Below are positions 22,437 to 32,598 of a stretch of DNA of 64,000 nt, in pieces. A program made the translations under genes and the position numbers. The first letter of the stretch is position 1, and every line of letters begins with the position of its first letter. Origin of the DNA: Wurfbainia villosa (Eukaryota > Streptophyta > Magnoliopsida > Zingiberales > Zingiberaceae); assembly GCA_025175895.1 (NCBI GenBank), contig CM046006.1:65244288-65308287 (forward strand), written 5' to 3'. The notes under the pieces were generated by a model. That model saw only the letters and a list, made by a program, of their open reading frames with translations. It was not told the DNA's origin and ran no database searches.

Positions 22437-23232
22437 TGAAGGTCGGGCGGGTCTTACCCATTCAACCCTCTTCTTTAGAATTTATACCATTCTATAATCC
22501 CGAGAAATTTGCTGAGACTTTTGAGCATCCTCGAGATTAATAAACTTCTCCGCTCGAGATAATAAATTATCAAAATTTGTAGGAGGCCTTTTAGCTAAAG
22601 ATTTAAAGAAATCCCCCTCTCTGAGCCTTGAGTGAAGGCTCCTACCATCATGCCAGACCCCATAGCGGGAATTTCCCACGTTGATTGTGTAAATCTCTGC
22701 ATATATTGCCGCAGACTTTCTTGCTCTCTCTGCTTAAGATAAAAAAGACTCAATGGTTGAGGCAAATATTTTTTAGAGCTAGAAAAATACCTTAAAAATA
22801 ATGTCGAGAAATCCTTAAACGAAGAAATACTTTGTGACTTCAAATCATTAAACCATTGTTGTGTTGGTCCTACTAGTGTAGTAAGAAACACCCGACATTT
22901 AATCCTATCAGTATAGCGGTATAATAAATCAGAATTTTCAAGTCTACTCAAATGATCCTTAGGATCAGAGGAACCAGTATACTCAGGCATCTAAGGAATT
23001 AGGAAGTGTCGAGGTAACTATTCGTTCAAAATATCCTCTATAAAGGGATTTAACTCCTCTACTTTTAAAATGGAACTTATAAAAGGAACATCCTCCTCAG
23101 GTTGTGCACTCTCAAGAGGAGCTACACACTTCTTTTTCTTCCCCTTGGCTTGCTTGCAGATGCGAGAGGAATCATCCTTCGGGCGAGAGACTCTGACTAC
23201 CTCTTTTTCAGAGTCATAATTGGATGCATCAT
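22437..23232 (-). pseudogene. Ty3/gypsy gag fragment, Tat-like
   Basis: At 22595-22990 the minus strand reads MPEYTGSSDPKDHLSRLEN, then LVGPTQQWFNDL, SISSFKDFSTLFLRYF and LKQREQESLRQYMQRF: the retrotransposon gag core. A second frame at 22482-22679 adds LAKRPPTNFDNLLSRAEKFI, like the 'RPP...RAEKYI' block of Tat-lineage gags. The 23018-23232 part is a basic N-terminal region. The frames are offset by at least one frameshift. No LTR or pol of this element is present; it is wedged between N and X. Confidence 0.82.
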
Positions 23233-25430
23233 TGTAAGATACCAAAAAAAATAATAAAATAAAATAAAATATCCCTTGTTAATTAGGAAATTATCTTATA
23301 TAATTTCTCAGGAATTCACAGAAATTTTTTTCTGATTTAAAAAGAGTTCATATGACCACTCAGGAAGTTAATTATACTTTAAATAGGTGGTTGGGTCAAC
23401 TTAGGCTAGCTTGGACTTGACCTAGGCTTGCTTAACCACAAGGGGTGGGTTTATAAGGTTGAACCTGACCCGTTTGGATGCATATTTCCATTATTTCCTT
23501 TTCCAGCTGTGATTTCTTCTCCCCAAATCCCGATCTTGTGATTCCTCTGCTTTGTCGCCACAATTTCTCTTCCGACGCCGACTTCGATCGGCAGTCACCC
23601 TTGGATCACGAAGCTCAACTCACCGACGTCTCTTCTTTCTTGTGCTTTCATCGTCGCCAACCTCATTGCTCGACCACCTCCAGCCATCGTGTCCATCGGC
23701 ATCTCGCGAGCAGATCACGAGTCCAAAGGAAAAAGGGAGGGGGCAGTGATCTCTACTTTGTGACCTTCTCAAGTTGGATCTGAGCTGTGCAACGAGCAAC
23801 CTTCTTAGTGCTATTGTAGTGTTCTGCCATAGCTTGCCTCACCGGTGAGCTGCCTCTGCCGATTGTTGCCATAGCTAGGTGAGTAATTATGGTTGTTTCT
23901 TGATTTTGGATGAGATCCATCATAGATCGCATCCTTCTTCACTTGTAGATCAGATCGTTGAGTGGAGAAGGGTAGCAGTGGTTGGCGTTGGGCTATCCGG
24001 TGAGCAGAGCAGATTGGAGAAGGGGGAATTGGTGTCTTTGATTTGTGTCGGTGTGTGAAGTGTGGGTTGCATTATAATGTAGGTCTTGGTGTGTTTTTGT
24101 TCACAGCAGCTAGTAAGATGGATTTGTGTGTTGTCACAACAACATTGAGTTTGATGGCTCTGTTTCTAGCAGGGTGAGGACATTTCGACTAGCAGTTGGG
24201 ATCTCCGATTATGTTTCCTGCGAGTGTGGTCTGATTGGTTTATGAGACTGGAAGGTAAGCTACTGCTATAGCTTAGATTTAGTGTTATTCGGTTGTTAAC
24301 ATTGAAGTTGATTTTGGTGGGTATTGATTGAGGTGTTGTATTGGGTTTACTGTGATGATGAGTTGTGGTTTTGAGAGCTCAGTTCTGTTGAATCGACAGT
24401 TGGAGATGAGCAAGGGATCTGAATTTGGTAAGCAATGCAAGGTAAGTTGGAATGAAGTTAAGAGGTTTATTGATTTAAATCTAGTTGTATGTTGTAGTAT
24501 TGTGGTGGAGATATTTGTGTCTTATGTAGCTCCTGGATTACGATGTTATTGGTTGAATCACAGATTCCTTCGGGTGAACAAGCTGGGAGAGATTAAAGCA
24601 ACGTGAGGACTTCGATTAGTGATGATGCTCGTAGTTATGGATGACATTCGTATTAGGTGGGTAATTCCTACCCTGGTCAGGTAGATTAATTAATTCCTAG
24701 TGCATGAGATATTATGATGTTGATACTTTTATCTTGACTCCACTCTGATTTATTCCTGTGCTTGATACTTAGCCTTTGAACTTTGAGATGCTCTGCTTGT
24801 TATCATTACAGTTTCATATGTCCCTGTTATTGAATATAGACTTTACATGTATTCTGATGTACATGTCATATTAGGGCATGTAGTTGAGTTTGGTTGTGGT
24901 CCTGTGTTGGGTCCTCATATTACCTCGAATATGAGTGATGCATGTAGTTACAGGCATGATTATGACTACATATTTGATTATGTTGTTGCTGATGTGCAGC
25001 CATCCGTAGTGGCATATATGTATGATACAGAATTCTGATGTATTGCCATGAGTGGTGGCTTAGCCATGAGCGGTGGCGTATATGTATAGAGCATATAGAA
25101 CATATATTGCATTAGTGTAGCCTTGAGCGACGGCGAGCCATGAGCGGTGGCGTGTTTGTATCGCGATACATATTACATTAGTATTGCCATGTGTGGTGGC
25201 ATAACCATGTGTGATGACATATATGCAAGTGATACTAAATGTGTCTGCATACCCATAGGCAGCGACATACCCATGACTGGTGGTGTTTATTCATGCAATG
25301 CAAATTGCATTCACATTACCAAGTGTAATGGTGTAGCCATGTGTATGGTGTTTTGCATATGATACTATCGTATCTGCATAGTCATGAGCAGTGGTGTACC
25401 CATGTGCAGTGGTGTGTGTGTGTGTGTGTG
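23233..25430 (+). repeat. X 5' LTR, first part
   Basis: The start TGTAAGATACC followed by AT-rich sequence matches the Y LTR start at 44696. It shares with Y the near-palindrome 'ctaccctggtcaggtag' (24668 here, 57843 in Y) and several GGTGAGT/GGTAAGT motifs. ORFs at 23478-23783 lack recognisable domains. Confidence 0.78.
25040..25420 (+). repeat. 'catgagYggtggc' minisatellite and TG tract in X LTR
   Basis: Roughly a dozen imperfect copies of an 18-35 bp unit around 'gccatgagcggtggcg', ending in a (TG)n run at about 25411-25430. The units resume beyond Z at 35041-35075. The Z insertion is inside the TG run, which continues at 34974. Confidence 0.82.
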
Positions 25431-26275
25431 TGAAAAGACCTAACCCAGTATACCCATACTAGATCCCTAGTCACACATCAATATTATCCATTATACACAA
25501 GATCGAAATGCCCGACACAAATTTGTTTTTATTCCATCCAGTTTAGCAGTCTCAACAACACAATTAACTCTCAGAACCTGAAGAAAAATAGAACATAAAA
25601 TCATCTCCCCAAAAAAATTGGAAACCCTATTTCATAAATGCTCCGGACAATGTGTGACATGCTCATCATCATCTCCTCAGTTATACCACCTCCGCTTCTT
25701 GCATCTCAATCTGGGTATCCTGTTCCCTACCTGAAATTGTTATGTGACATCATGAGTTCACAGCCCAGTAAGTAGATCAATGACAGGGATATAACACAGG
25801 GGGGAGAAAAATTTCAAATGAAAACATATATCTCTATAATCGTAAATGTAAATTACTGTAGCTTAACATACATTTTCGATTACACTTTCGGTGAGTCAAT
25901 ATGAAACATAACCAATACTTTTAACATCATATCATTACAACAAGTACAGCGAACCCAATCATGCCTTTCTGTTATGCTAACTGTACCTAAACATAAACCC
26001 TCGTAGTGCCTCACATTATGCATTTAAAAATGCTGAGCCAGTCAAATATCTTAATTTCTCGTGCAATCCTGAGGTACCTCTAGGAAGAAACTAAGGGAAA
26101 TCAGTCATCTGTCATCAGTCAATCTGTCAATTTGGGTGGGCCTCCCGAGCTCAACCCGGAGCCCAACTAAGCACCACTAATGCTCATGTACATACAGTTA
26201 GCTAACTAAGAATTTCTGTCATTTTCTATCATACTCAGTCACAGTAGGATAACATAGAACATCATGAATGGAAAA

Positions 26276-26276
<1 letters not shown>

Positions 26277-26361
<85 letters not shown>

Positions 26362-26364
26362 GTA

Positions 26365-26451
<87 letters not shown>
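26277..26451. repeat. Long TA microsatellite
   Basis: About 175 bp of almost pure TA, with three small interruptions near 26350-26370. The partner LTR has only about 16-25 bp of TA-rich sequence here (33430-33453). The open frames of alternating Tyr/Ile are artefacts of this repeat. Confidence 0.97.
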
Positions 26452-26453
<2 letters not shown>

Positions 26454-27469
26454 TTACATAGCATCTAACCTCATACACAGGTAGATGATAACTACACCCA
26501 CATACGTATAGCATCTAACCTCATACACAGGTAGATGGTAATTACACACACATACCTATAACATCTAACCTCATACACAGGTAGATGGTAATTACTCATA
26601 TATATATATATAGCATCTAACCTCATACACAGGTAGACGATAATTATCACATATTATAAATCATTTACAGCATTACAAAAAAAAAAAAACTTATAAAGGA
26701 TTAACTAAACATGCTGGCTGAGAACATATTTAACAGGAATCATCTATAGACATAAAGCTCATATACATACTAACTTCTCTATCCCTCCCAGCATGCTGAT
26801 TCACTTCCAACAAACCACCCCTTACCTCTATTAAACATTTGTCTGACTATTAATTGAAGATTTCACCCTCATATACATCGTTCGGCTCACCCAATTCATT
26901 CGGACCCCAACAAGTGTATACTCCGTTATTATCCCCCTCCCGGATGAAACCCTCCATACGAATCCACGCTTAGATTCATCGAATGCGATCCTAAAATCCT
27001 AGACCGATCCCCTTCCCTTCCAATGACACCAATCGGTTTATCCATTCCCTTTCCCCAGCTCTTCCCCTGCCGAGAACCCTAATCCACCGGTTCAATAACC
27101 ACCATCTAGAATTCCCATTAAGGCCCAATGAGTTAATTCCTAGCCACCTCACGAGATCTCCCTGCCCCTCACCTCTCTCAAGCCGACGGAAAAACAGCTT
27201 CGTTGGTTGCCGTTGCTCCGTCCAGTTCCAAACCTCCGCGCTTCACCGGTTCCCTTACCTCAATCCGATCCAAAAATACCAACTATCCACCCCTGACCCC
27301 TGCTGGAACTCGCGTCGGAACCCAACACTCAGGCCCAATTCCAATCCCGACTCCCTCACCTCCTCCTTGCCGACGGGAAGCCCCAGCTCCACCAGTTCCT
27401 TATCCCAATCCATTCCAAAATACAAAGAATCCTCCCATGGCTCCTGCTAGAACCCACGCCGAAAAACCC

Positions 27470-27590
27470 AACATCTCCGACCCGATGAAATCCGAAATCC
27501 CAACTCCCCCAACATCTCCGACCCGATGAAATCCGAAATCCCGACTCCCCCAACATCTCCGACCCGATGAAATCCGAAATCCCGACTCCA
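27470..27590. repeat. 32-bp triplet repeat in Z 3' LTR
   Basis: Three copies of a unit containing 'catctccgacccgatgaaat' followed by 'ccgaaatcccgactcc'. The 5' LTR has two copies at 34460-34535. Confidence 0.85.
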
Positions 27591-27837
27591 TCCCGCCGCT
27601 AAAGCCTAGACGAAACTCGCGAAATCCTCCACCCTCGCCAGCCCTAGCCAAAGATTTCTTACCGTGAAGAGGAAGAAGGCAGGTCGGTGTAGCTCCGGCA
27701 GGTTGGCGTCGACTCCGGCGGCAAGGATTTCGGCGTTCGCTTTCTTCGTCATCGGCGGCGGCTCGCGGGCAGAAAGGGGGGGTCGCGCGAGCGGAGCGAA
27801 GGGAAAAAGGAAGAAAATAAAAAAAATCGAAAAAGAA

Positions 27838-27851
27838 ACATATATATATAG
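27838..27851 (-). promoter_or_regulatory. Possible Z LTR TATA box
   Basis: The minus strand reads CCCTATATATATATG in a GC-rich context, conserved at about 34788-34800 in the 5' LTR. Position within the LTR makes it a candidate core promoter only. Confidence 0.3.
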
Positions 27852-27980
27852 GGTTCGGCCGGTTAATTAGGGTTTAGGGTTTTTCCCCCTTTTGCCTCTC
27901 AGCGGTGATTATTTAGGGTGTAAATAGACCCCGAAATTTATCCCCCTTTTTCGATGATTTTCGCCCGTGGATTGATTGAT

Positions 27981-28480
27981 TTATTTATTATTATTGTTAT
28001 TAATTTTTTTTTTCGAGACTTGACAACTCTCCCCCCCTAAAAAAAATTTCGTCCTCGAAATTTGACTTACCAAATAGTTCGAGATCTGATCACGCATGTC
28101 GCTTTCGGTCTCGGTAGCTTCCTCTATCTGTTGATTTCCCCATAAAACTTTCACCATTCTGATTTCTTTATTTCTCAGCTTCCGCACTTGATGATCTAAT
28201 ATTTGTTCTGGTCTCACCTCGTAGGATAGATCTGGTGTCCACTGTATGGCTTCATACCCAATCACATGTGCAGGATTAGAAAGGTACCTCCTGAGCATGG
28301 ATACATGAAACACATTATGAACTCCCGCCAGGTTTGGTGGTAGCGCAACTCGGTATGCTCGTGTTCCAATCCGATCGAGGATCTCAAAAGGCCCAATATA
28401 CCTCGGACTAAGTTTGCCCTTCCTTAGAACCCGCGATACTCCCTTCATGGGTGACACCTTGAGAAATACATGGTCTCCCG
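27981..28480 (-). pseudogene. Z integrase C-terminus and chromodomain
   Basis: The sequence reads GKLSPRYIGPFEILDRIGTR, then VFHVSMLRRYL, both standard for the gypsy integrase tail. The chromodomain follows: YEVRPEQILDHQVRKL, IRMVKVLWGN and IEEATETESDM. Related elements have a Trp between the Thr and the Glu of 'EEATWE'; here it is missing, as a 3-base deletion would produce. The chromodomain normally directs integration to marked chromatin. The frame is offset by one base from the integrase core at about 28480. The end of the frame runs into the LTR. Confidence 0.88.
28026..28042 (-). other. Z polypurine tract
   Basis: The minus strand reads TTAGGGGGGAGAGT up to the 3' LTR edge. This is a standard polypurine primer, lying inside the coding frame end. 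Confidence 0.8.
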
Positions 28481-29637
28481 GTGAACTCTAGGTTCCTCCT
28501 TCGACAATCAGCATAACTCTTTTGGCGACTCTGTGCCGACTGCATTCTGTCCCGGATCTTTGCTACTAGTTCCACGGTTTGTGTCACAATCTCTGGACCC
28601 AGAACTGCCCTTTCTCCTACCTCTTCCCAGTGTAGTGGGGTTCTACACTTTCTTCCGTATAGCGCTTCATAGGGAGCCATACCGATGGTGGATTGATAAC
28701 TATTGTTATAGGTGAACTCTACCAAAGGCAGTTTGGACTCCCAACTCCCTTTGAAATCTATAATGCAAGCTCGTAGCATATCTTCCAAAATCTGAATTAC
28801 TCGCTCAGATTGACCGTCAGTCTGGGGATGGAAAGCAGTGCTGAAAGCAAGTTTTGTACCCAATCCCCGATGCAAACTCTTCCAGAACCCTGATGTAAAT
28901 TTTGGATCCCTATCTGACACAATCTGATCTGGAATGCCATGTAACCTTACTATTTCCCGTATGTACAACTCTGCATATTGTATCATAGTGAAAGTGGTTT
29001 TCACCGGCAAAAAGTGGGCTGACTTCGTCAATCGATCCACAATAACCCATACTGCATTTGATCCCTTAGCCGAGATCGGTAATCCTACCACAAAATCCAT
29101 GGCAACATTTTCCCACTTCCAGACAGGTATCGGAAGCGGTTCGAGCAGTCCCGCGGGCCTTTGGTGCTCAGCTTTCACCTGTTGATAGGTAAGGCACTCA
29201 TGAACCATCTTGCTTATGTCTCTCTTCATGCCCGACCACCAATATAATAGTCGCATATCCTTATACATCTTTGTGCTGCCAGGGTGGATAGAGTACGGGG
29301 TAGTGTGAGCTTCCCTCATGAGATTCTCCCTCAGGGATTCATTCTTAGGCACCCATATGCGGCCCTTGTATCGCACTATCCCATCAATCACTGAGTAGAT
29401 GGTGCTACCCTTTGCTTCATCTTTGCGTTTCCATTCCATTAACTGTTGATCCGAGGCTTGTTCTGCCCGGATTTGATCCCGTAAGTTCGATGTAACCGTC
29501 AGTGCCGCCAACCTAACCTGCTCACCTGGTGCTATCACCTCCACTCTTATCTGTTGAAATTCTGATATCAATCTTTGCTGGGTGGTCAACTGTAATAGCG
29601 TCGCCGTCTTGCGACTCGGTAGCATCCGCCACCACAT
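28481..29637 (-). pseudogene. Z integrase core
   Basis: Order of motifs: zinc-binding HHCC region with IHPGSTKMYKDMRLLYWW and VHECLTYQQVKAEH, where the second Cys of the expected CLTC is Tyr; then the catalytic core with MDFVVGLP (first Asp), VSDRDPKFTSGFWKSL (second Asp), and QTDGQSERVIQILED (catalytic Glu). The DDE triad is intact by sight. TYNNSYQSTIGMAPYEALYG follows. The integrase would join element DNA to the target, but the zinc-finger change and the frameshift at its C-terminus suggest it is not functional. The ORF runs on to 28408 in a frame past the break. Confidence 0.92.
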
Positions 29638-29695
29638 TAGCCTTACGGGTGATAGTTAATATTGCGTCATAATCTTTTACCAACTCAACCATCGT

Positions 29696-30565
29696 CTACG
29701 CCGTATTCAGTTCCTTTTGAGTAAAGAAATATTTCAAACTTTTATGATCGGTGTAGATCTCGCATCGTTCTCCGTAAAGATAGTGTCGCCAGATCTTCAA
29801 AGCGAAGACGACAGCTGCTAGTTCCAGGTCATGTGTAGGATAATTCTGCTCATGCACCTTCAGCTGACGTGATGCATAGGCAATGACCCTCCCCTTCTGC
29901 ATCAATACAGCCCCTAGACCAGTTTTGGAGGCATCAGTGTACACCACAAATTGCCCAGAAGTGTCTGGAACTGCAAGCACAGGTGCTATCATCAGCCTTT
30001 CCTTTAGCTCCATAAAACTCTTCTCGCACTGAGTAGTCCACTCGTACCTCACCCCCTTCTTGGTCAACGAAGTCAGGGGTAGCGCAATTCGTGAAAAATT
30101 CTGAATAAATCTGCGATAATACCCCGCTAGTCCCAGGAAGCTTCGAATTTCGGTAACATTCCTCGGAGTAGCCCAACTCTGGATTGCCTCCACTTTGACT
30201 GGATCCACCTCTATTCCCCTCTCCGAGACTATATGTCCTAAAAATGCTATTTGTCTCATCCAGAAATCGCATTTGCTGAACTTAGCGTATAACCGCTTAT
30301 CCTTCAGAGTCTGCAGTACCAGCGTCAGATGTTGTCGGTGCTCTTCGCGACTCTGAGAGTAAATTAGTATATCATCGATGAAGATAATCACAAACTGATC
30401 CAGGTATGGCTGGAAAATCCGGTTCATCAAATCCATAAAGGCTGCGGGGGCATTAGTGAGTCCAAACGACATAACTAGAAACTCATAATGACCATATCGA
30501 GTTCTGAAGGCAGTTTTATGAACATCTTCTCCTTTCACCCTCAATTGGTGGTACCCCGACCTCAA
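29696..30565 (-). pseudogene. Z reverse transcriptase (C-terminal part) and RNase H
   Basis: The open 289 codons read MRSGYHQLRVKGEDVHKTAF, then MSFGLTNAPAAFMDLMN, and the catalytic FIDDILIYS. The thumb follows: FLGHIVSERGIEVDPVKVEA and IRSFLGLAGYYRRFI. RNase H motifs are present: VVYTDASKTGLGAVLMQ, ASRQLKVHEQNYPTHDLELA, and IYTDHKSLKYFFTQKELN, including the acidic residues. It ends early at 29696; the few dozen codons joining RNase H to integrase are damaged (29638-29695). It follows the RT start at 30566-30967 across further breaks. Confidence 0.95.
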
Positions 30566-30967
30566 GTCAATTTTGAGAATACCGTTGCTCCTAGTTGATC
30601 GAGCGGATCATCGATTCTAGGCAACAGCAGGTACTTATTCTTAGCTGTAACCGGTTCAACTCCCGGTAGTCAATGCCGCAGCTGAACCATCCTTCTTACG
30701 GACGAACAACTTTGGCGCTCCCGGGGTGACACTGGGTCGGATGAAACCCTTATCCAGTAGTTCTTGTAGTTGCTCCTTCAGTTCCTTCATTTCGGTGGGT
30801 GCGAGGCGGTACGGTGCTTTAGACACGGGGGTGGTTCCCGTTACTAATTCTATCCCAAACTCAACTTCCCCCACGGGGTAATCTGCAATATCCTCTGGAA
30901 ATACATCGGAGAAATCCGGACTACCTCTACTTCCTCGGATTGGGTTTAAAAGTCTCGAACTTCCCAT
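30566..30967 (-). pseudogene. Z reverse transcriptase, N-terminal part
   Basis: The sequence reads FSDVFPEDIADYPVGEVEFG, then APYRLAPTEMKELKEQLQEL, GFIRPSVTPGAPKLFVRKKDG. After GS the frame is lost: alternative frames give CGIDYRELNR and LPRIDDPLDQLGATVFSK, so the 'MRL' codons are missing and at least two frame changes occur between 30566 and 30690. The motifs are standard for gypsy RT fingers. Confidence 0.9.
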
Positions 30968-31162
30968 TAGGTTGACTAGAAATCCGTTACACCTTGCTTA
31001 ACATTTTAAGCTTTACATGATGATATAATAGGTAGATGACTCAATGTGGAGGTTGCATTGAAGATGACAAATCCATCATTTTGTAGTTTCAGTTTAACCG
31101 TCCTTTGTTTACAGTCGATAATGGCCTCGTACCGGGTCAACCAATCCATACCCAGAATTACA

Positions 31163-31453
31163 TCAAAGTCCACCATCTCTAATACAATAAGTTGGCATTA
31201 TCTTTGTAGAGTTACGCATCCTTATCAGACAGTTCCTCACTATTCTATTCTTTGGTCGATTCTTCCCAAGGCAAGGACATGGTATGGCCGTAGCCATCAA
31301 ATCACATGAAATACCTAGTTTTGCAGCGTAGGCCACCGATATGAAAGAGTGTGTAGCTCGAGAATCTATTAAGGCATGGCGGTAGGTTGACAATAGAAAT
31401 TCTACAGTGATAATGGCGAAGTCCGGATCCACACTCCTGTGTGTAGCATACAC
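31163..31453 (-). pseudogene. Z aspartic protease
   Basis: The sequence TYRHALIDSRATHSFISV corresponds to the pepsin-like active site 'LIDSGATHSF', with Gly changed to Arg. VAYAAKLGI follows. The catalytic Asp remains, but the Gly after Ser is conserved in functional enzymes. The protease would cut the gag-pol polyprotein. It follows gag and precedes RT, as in other chromoviruses, but the region 30968-31162 between it and RT is frame-broken. Confidence 0.82.
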
Positions 31454-31677
31454 TCTTCCTCTAGTTGGCTCTTTGAGTTGAGGCGATTCATAGCAAAGTG
31501 CCAGACTTCTTGCACTTGTAGCTCACATCTGTACCCACAAACGACTGCATGAGTCTTATCGCACTTGGGGCCGAGTTTTGCTTTCACCCTTGAGAATAGT
31601 ATGGTCGGTGTCTGGGCTCCACAGTATTTATCGTGGCTGCGTCTGGCTATGGTTGTTGCCTCAGCGGCTCGGTGCAA
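31402..31677 (-). pseudogene. Z gag zinc-knuckle region, degenerate
   Basis: Lysine- and cysteine-bearing stretch with CDKTHAVVCGYRCELQVQEV, where a CCHC knuckle would sit in chromoviral gag, just upstream of the protease. The spacing does not fit a working knuckle. It overlaps the protease frame by about 50 bp. Confidence 0.55.
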
Positions 31678-31974
31678 ACCTCTTCGACTCGGCAGAGGTT
31701 CCCTCCACAGTAGCTAGACCTCTTAGTCTACTTCCTTTATCATGTCATTCTGTCCCTCTCTCGCCATCGAGCTGATCCTGACCTCTCTGAAGGTGGTAAC
31801 TCGACTCACCACGACATCATGGCGGATAGCTGCCTCGATCCCTCGATGAAATGTTTGACTCCTCTGGTTGGTTGTGGCGATCATAGGTACAAAATACCGC
31901 CCCTTCTCGAATTCCTTGACATACTCGATTGTTTGGTCCCTTGGCGAAGCTCGGGAATTCTCTGGCCATTCGGG

Positions 31975-32412
31975 TTACAGTGTCGTGATAAAGTATTTAC
32001 CATAAAATACCTCCTTGAATTCAACCCAAGTGGTTGTAGCTAAATCCACCGCTGAACGGGCACCTTCCCACCATATCCGAGCATCGCCCCGCAACATGAA
32101 TATGGCGCACCTCACCTTATGTCGACATCGATGGTTGCATGAAGTCATATATTGTCTCGATGATCGAATCCATCCATACGCCCTGATCGGGTGCGAGCTT
32201 CCCTTAAACTCTGTCGGTCCAAGATCACTGAGCTGCTTGTAAATTGGGTTCCTGGGTACGTGGGACTGCTCCTGGCTCTCATGCTCCCTGGCTCTCAACA
32301 GTTGTTGGATCTGTTCCCCCTGAATCCGACTTTGTTCCTGCATAATTGCGGCAAGCTCAGCGAGAAACTGACTATTCTGCCCCCCTTCACCATTGTTTCT
32401 TCGGCCCGCCAT
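31975..32412 (-). pseudogene. Z gag, N-terminal part
   Basis: ATG at 32412, 186 bp inside the LTR, gives MAGRRNNGEGGQNSQFLAEL and a glutamine-rich helix. Then come RNPIYKQLSDLGPTEFKG and FMLRGDARIWWEGARSA with TTTWVEFKEVFYGKYF, typical of chromoviral gag. The frame is lost after about 31975, so the gag is split from its knuckle. Gag would form the particle. Confidence 0.88.
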
Positions 32413-32584
32413 TCTCCTATAAAACCCGATACCTGTATCGTTATCTCCAATTTATACATAAACCTAAACAGGATTACATTAAGACTACTACTTGAAAAGT
32501 ACATTTAAAGCTTACAACCGCGGAGATGGATGTATCTGAGTCCTTGATGAGATTGCATGCACACACTGTCCTTTAGGATCGTTC

Positions 32585-32597
32585 GCTCTGATACCAA
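32585..32597 (-). other. Z primer binding site
   Basis: The minus strand reads TTGGTATCAGAGC, a perfect complement of initiator Met-tRNA, one base inside the 5' LTR. Confidence 0.92.
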
Positions 32598-32598
32598 C

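Larger units (their letters stand above)
25431..28025 (-). repeat. Z 3' LTR
   Basis: 2595 bp, about 220 bp longer than its partner. Most of the excess is a (TA)n tract at 26277-26451 and an extra copy of a 32-bp unit ('catctccgacccgatgaaat') at 27470-27590. The ORFs in this GC-rich end (27203-27870) are mirrored at 34205-34818 and are LTR sequence. Confidence 0.92.

Noticed and set aside
26219..26468. Overlapping ORFs on both strands of alternating Tyr and Ile
   Set aside because: They are translations of the TA microsatellite.
27203..27870. Proline- and arginine-rich ORFs, repeated at 34205-34818
   Set aside because: GC-rich ends of the two Z LTRs; open frames on both strands, no domain.
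27860..27890. 'ttagggtttagggttt' as a telomere-type repeat (also at 34815-34830)
   Set aside because: Only about two units, in the same position of both Z LTRs, so it is LTR sequence.
31578..32508. Plus-strand ORFs opposite Z gag
   Set aside because: Antisense shadows of recognisable gag sequence.
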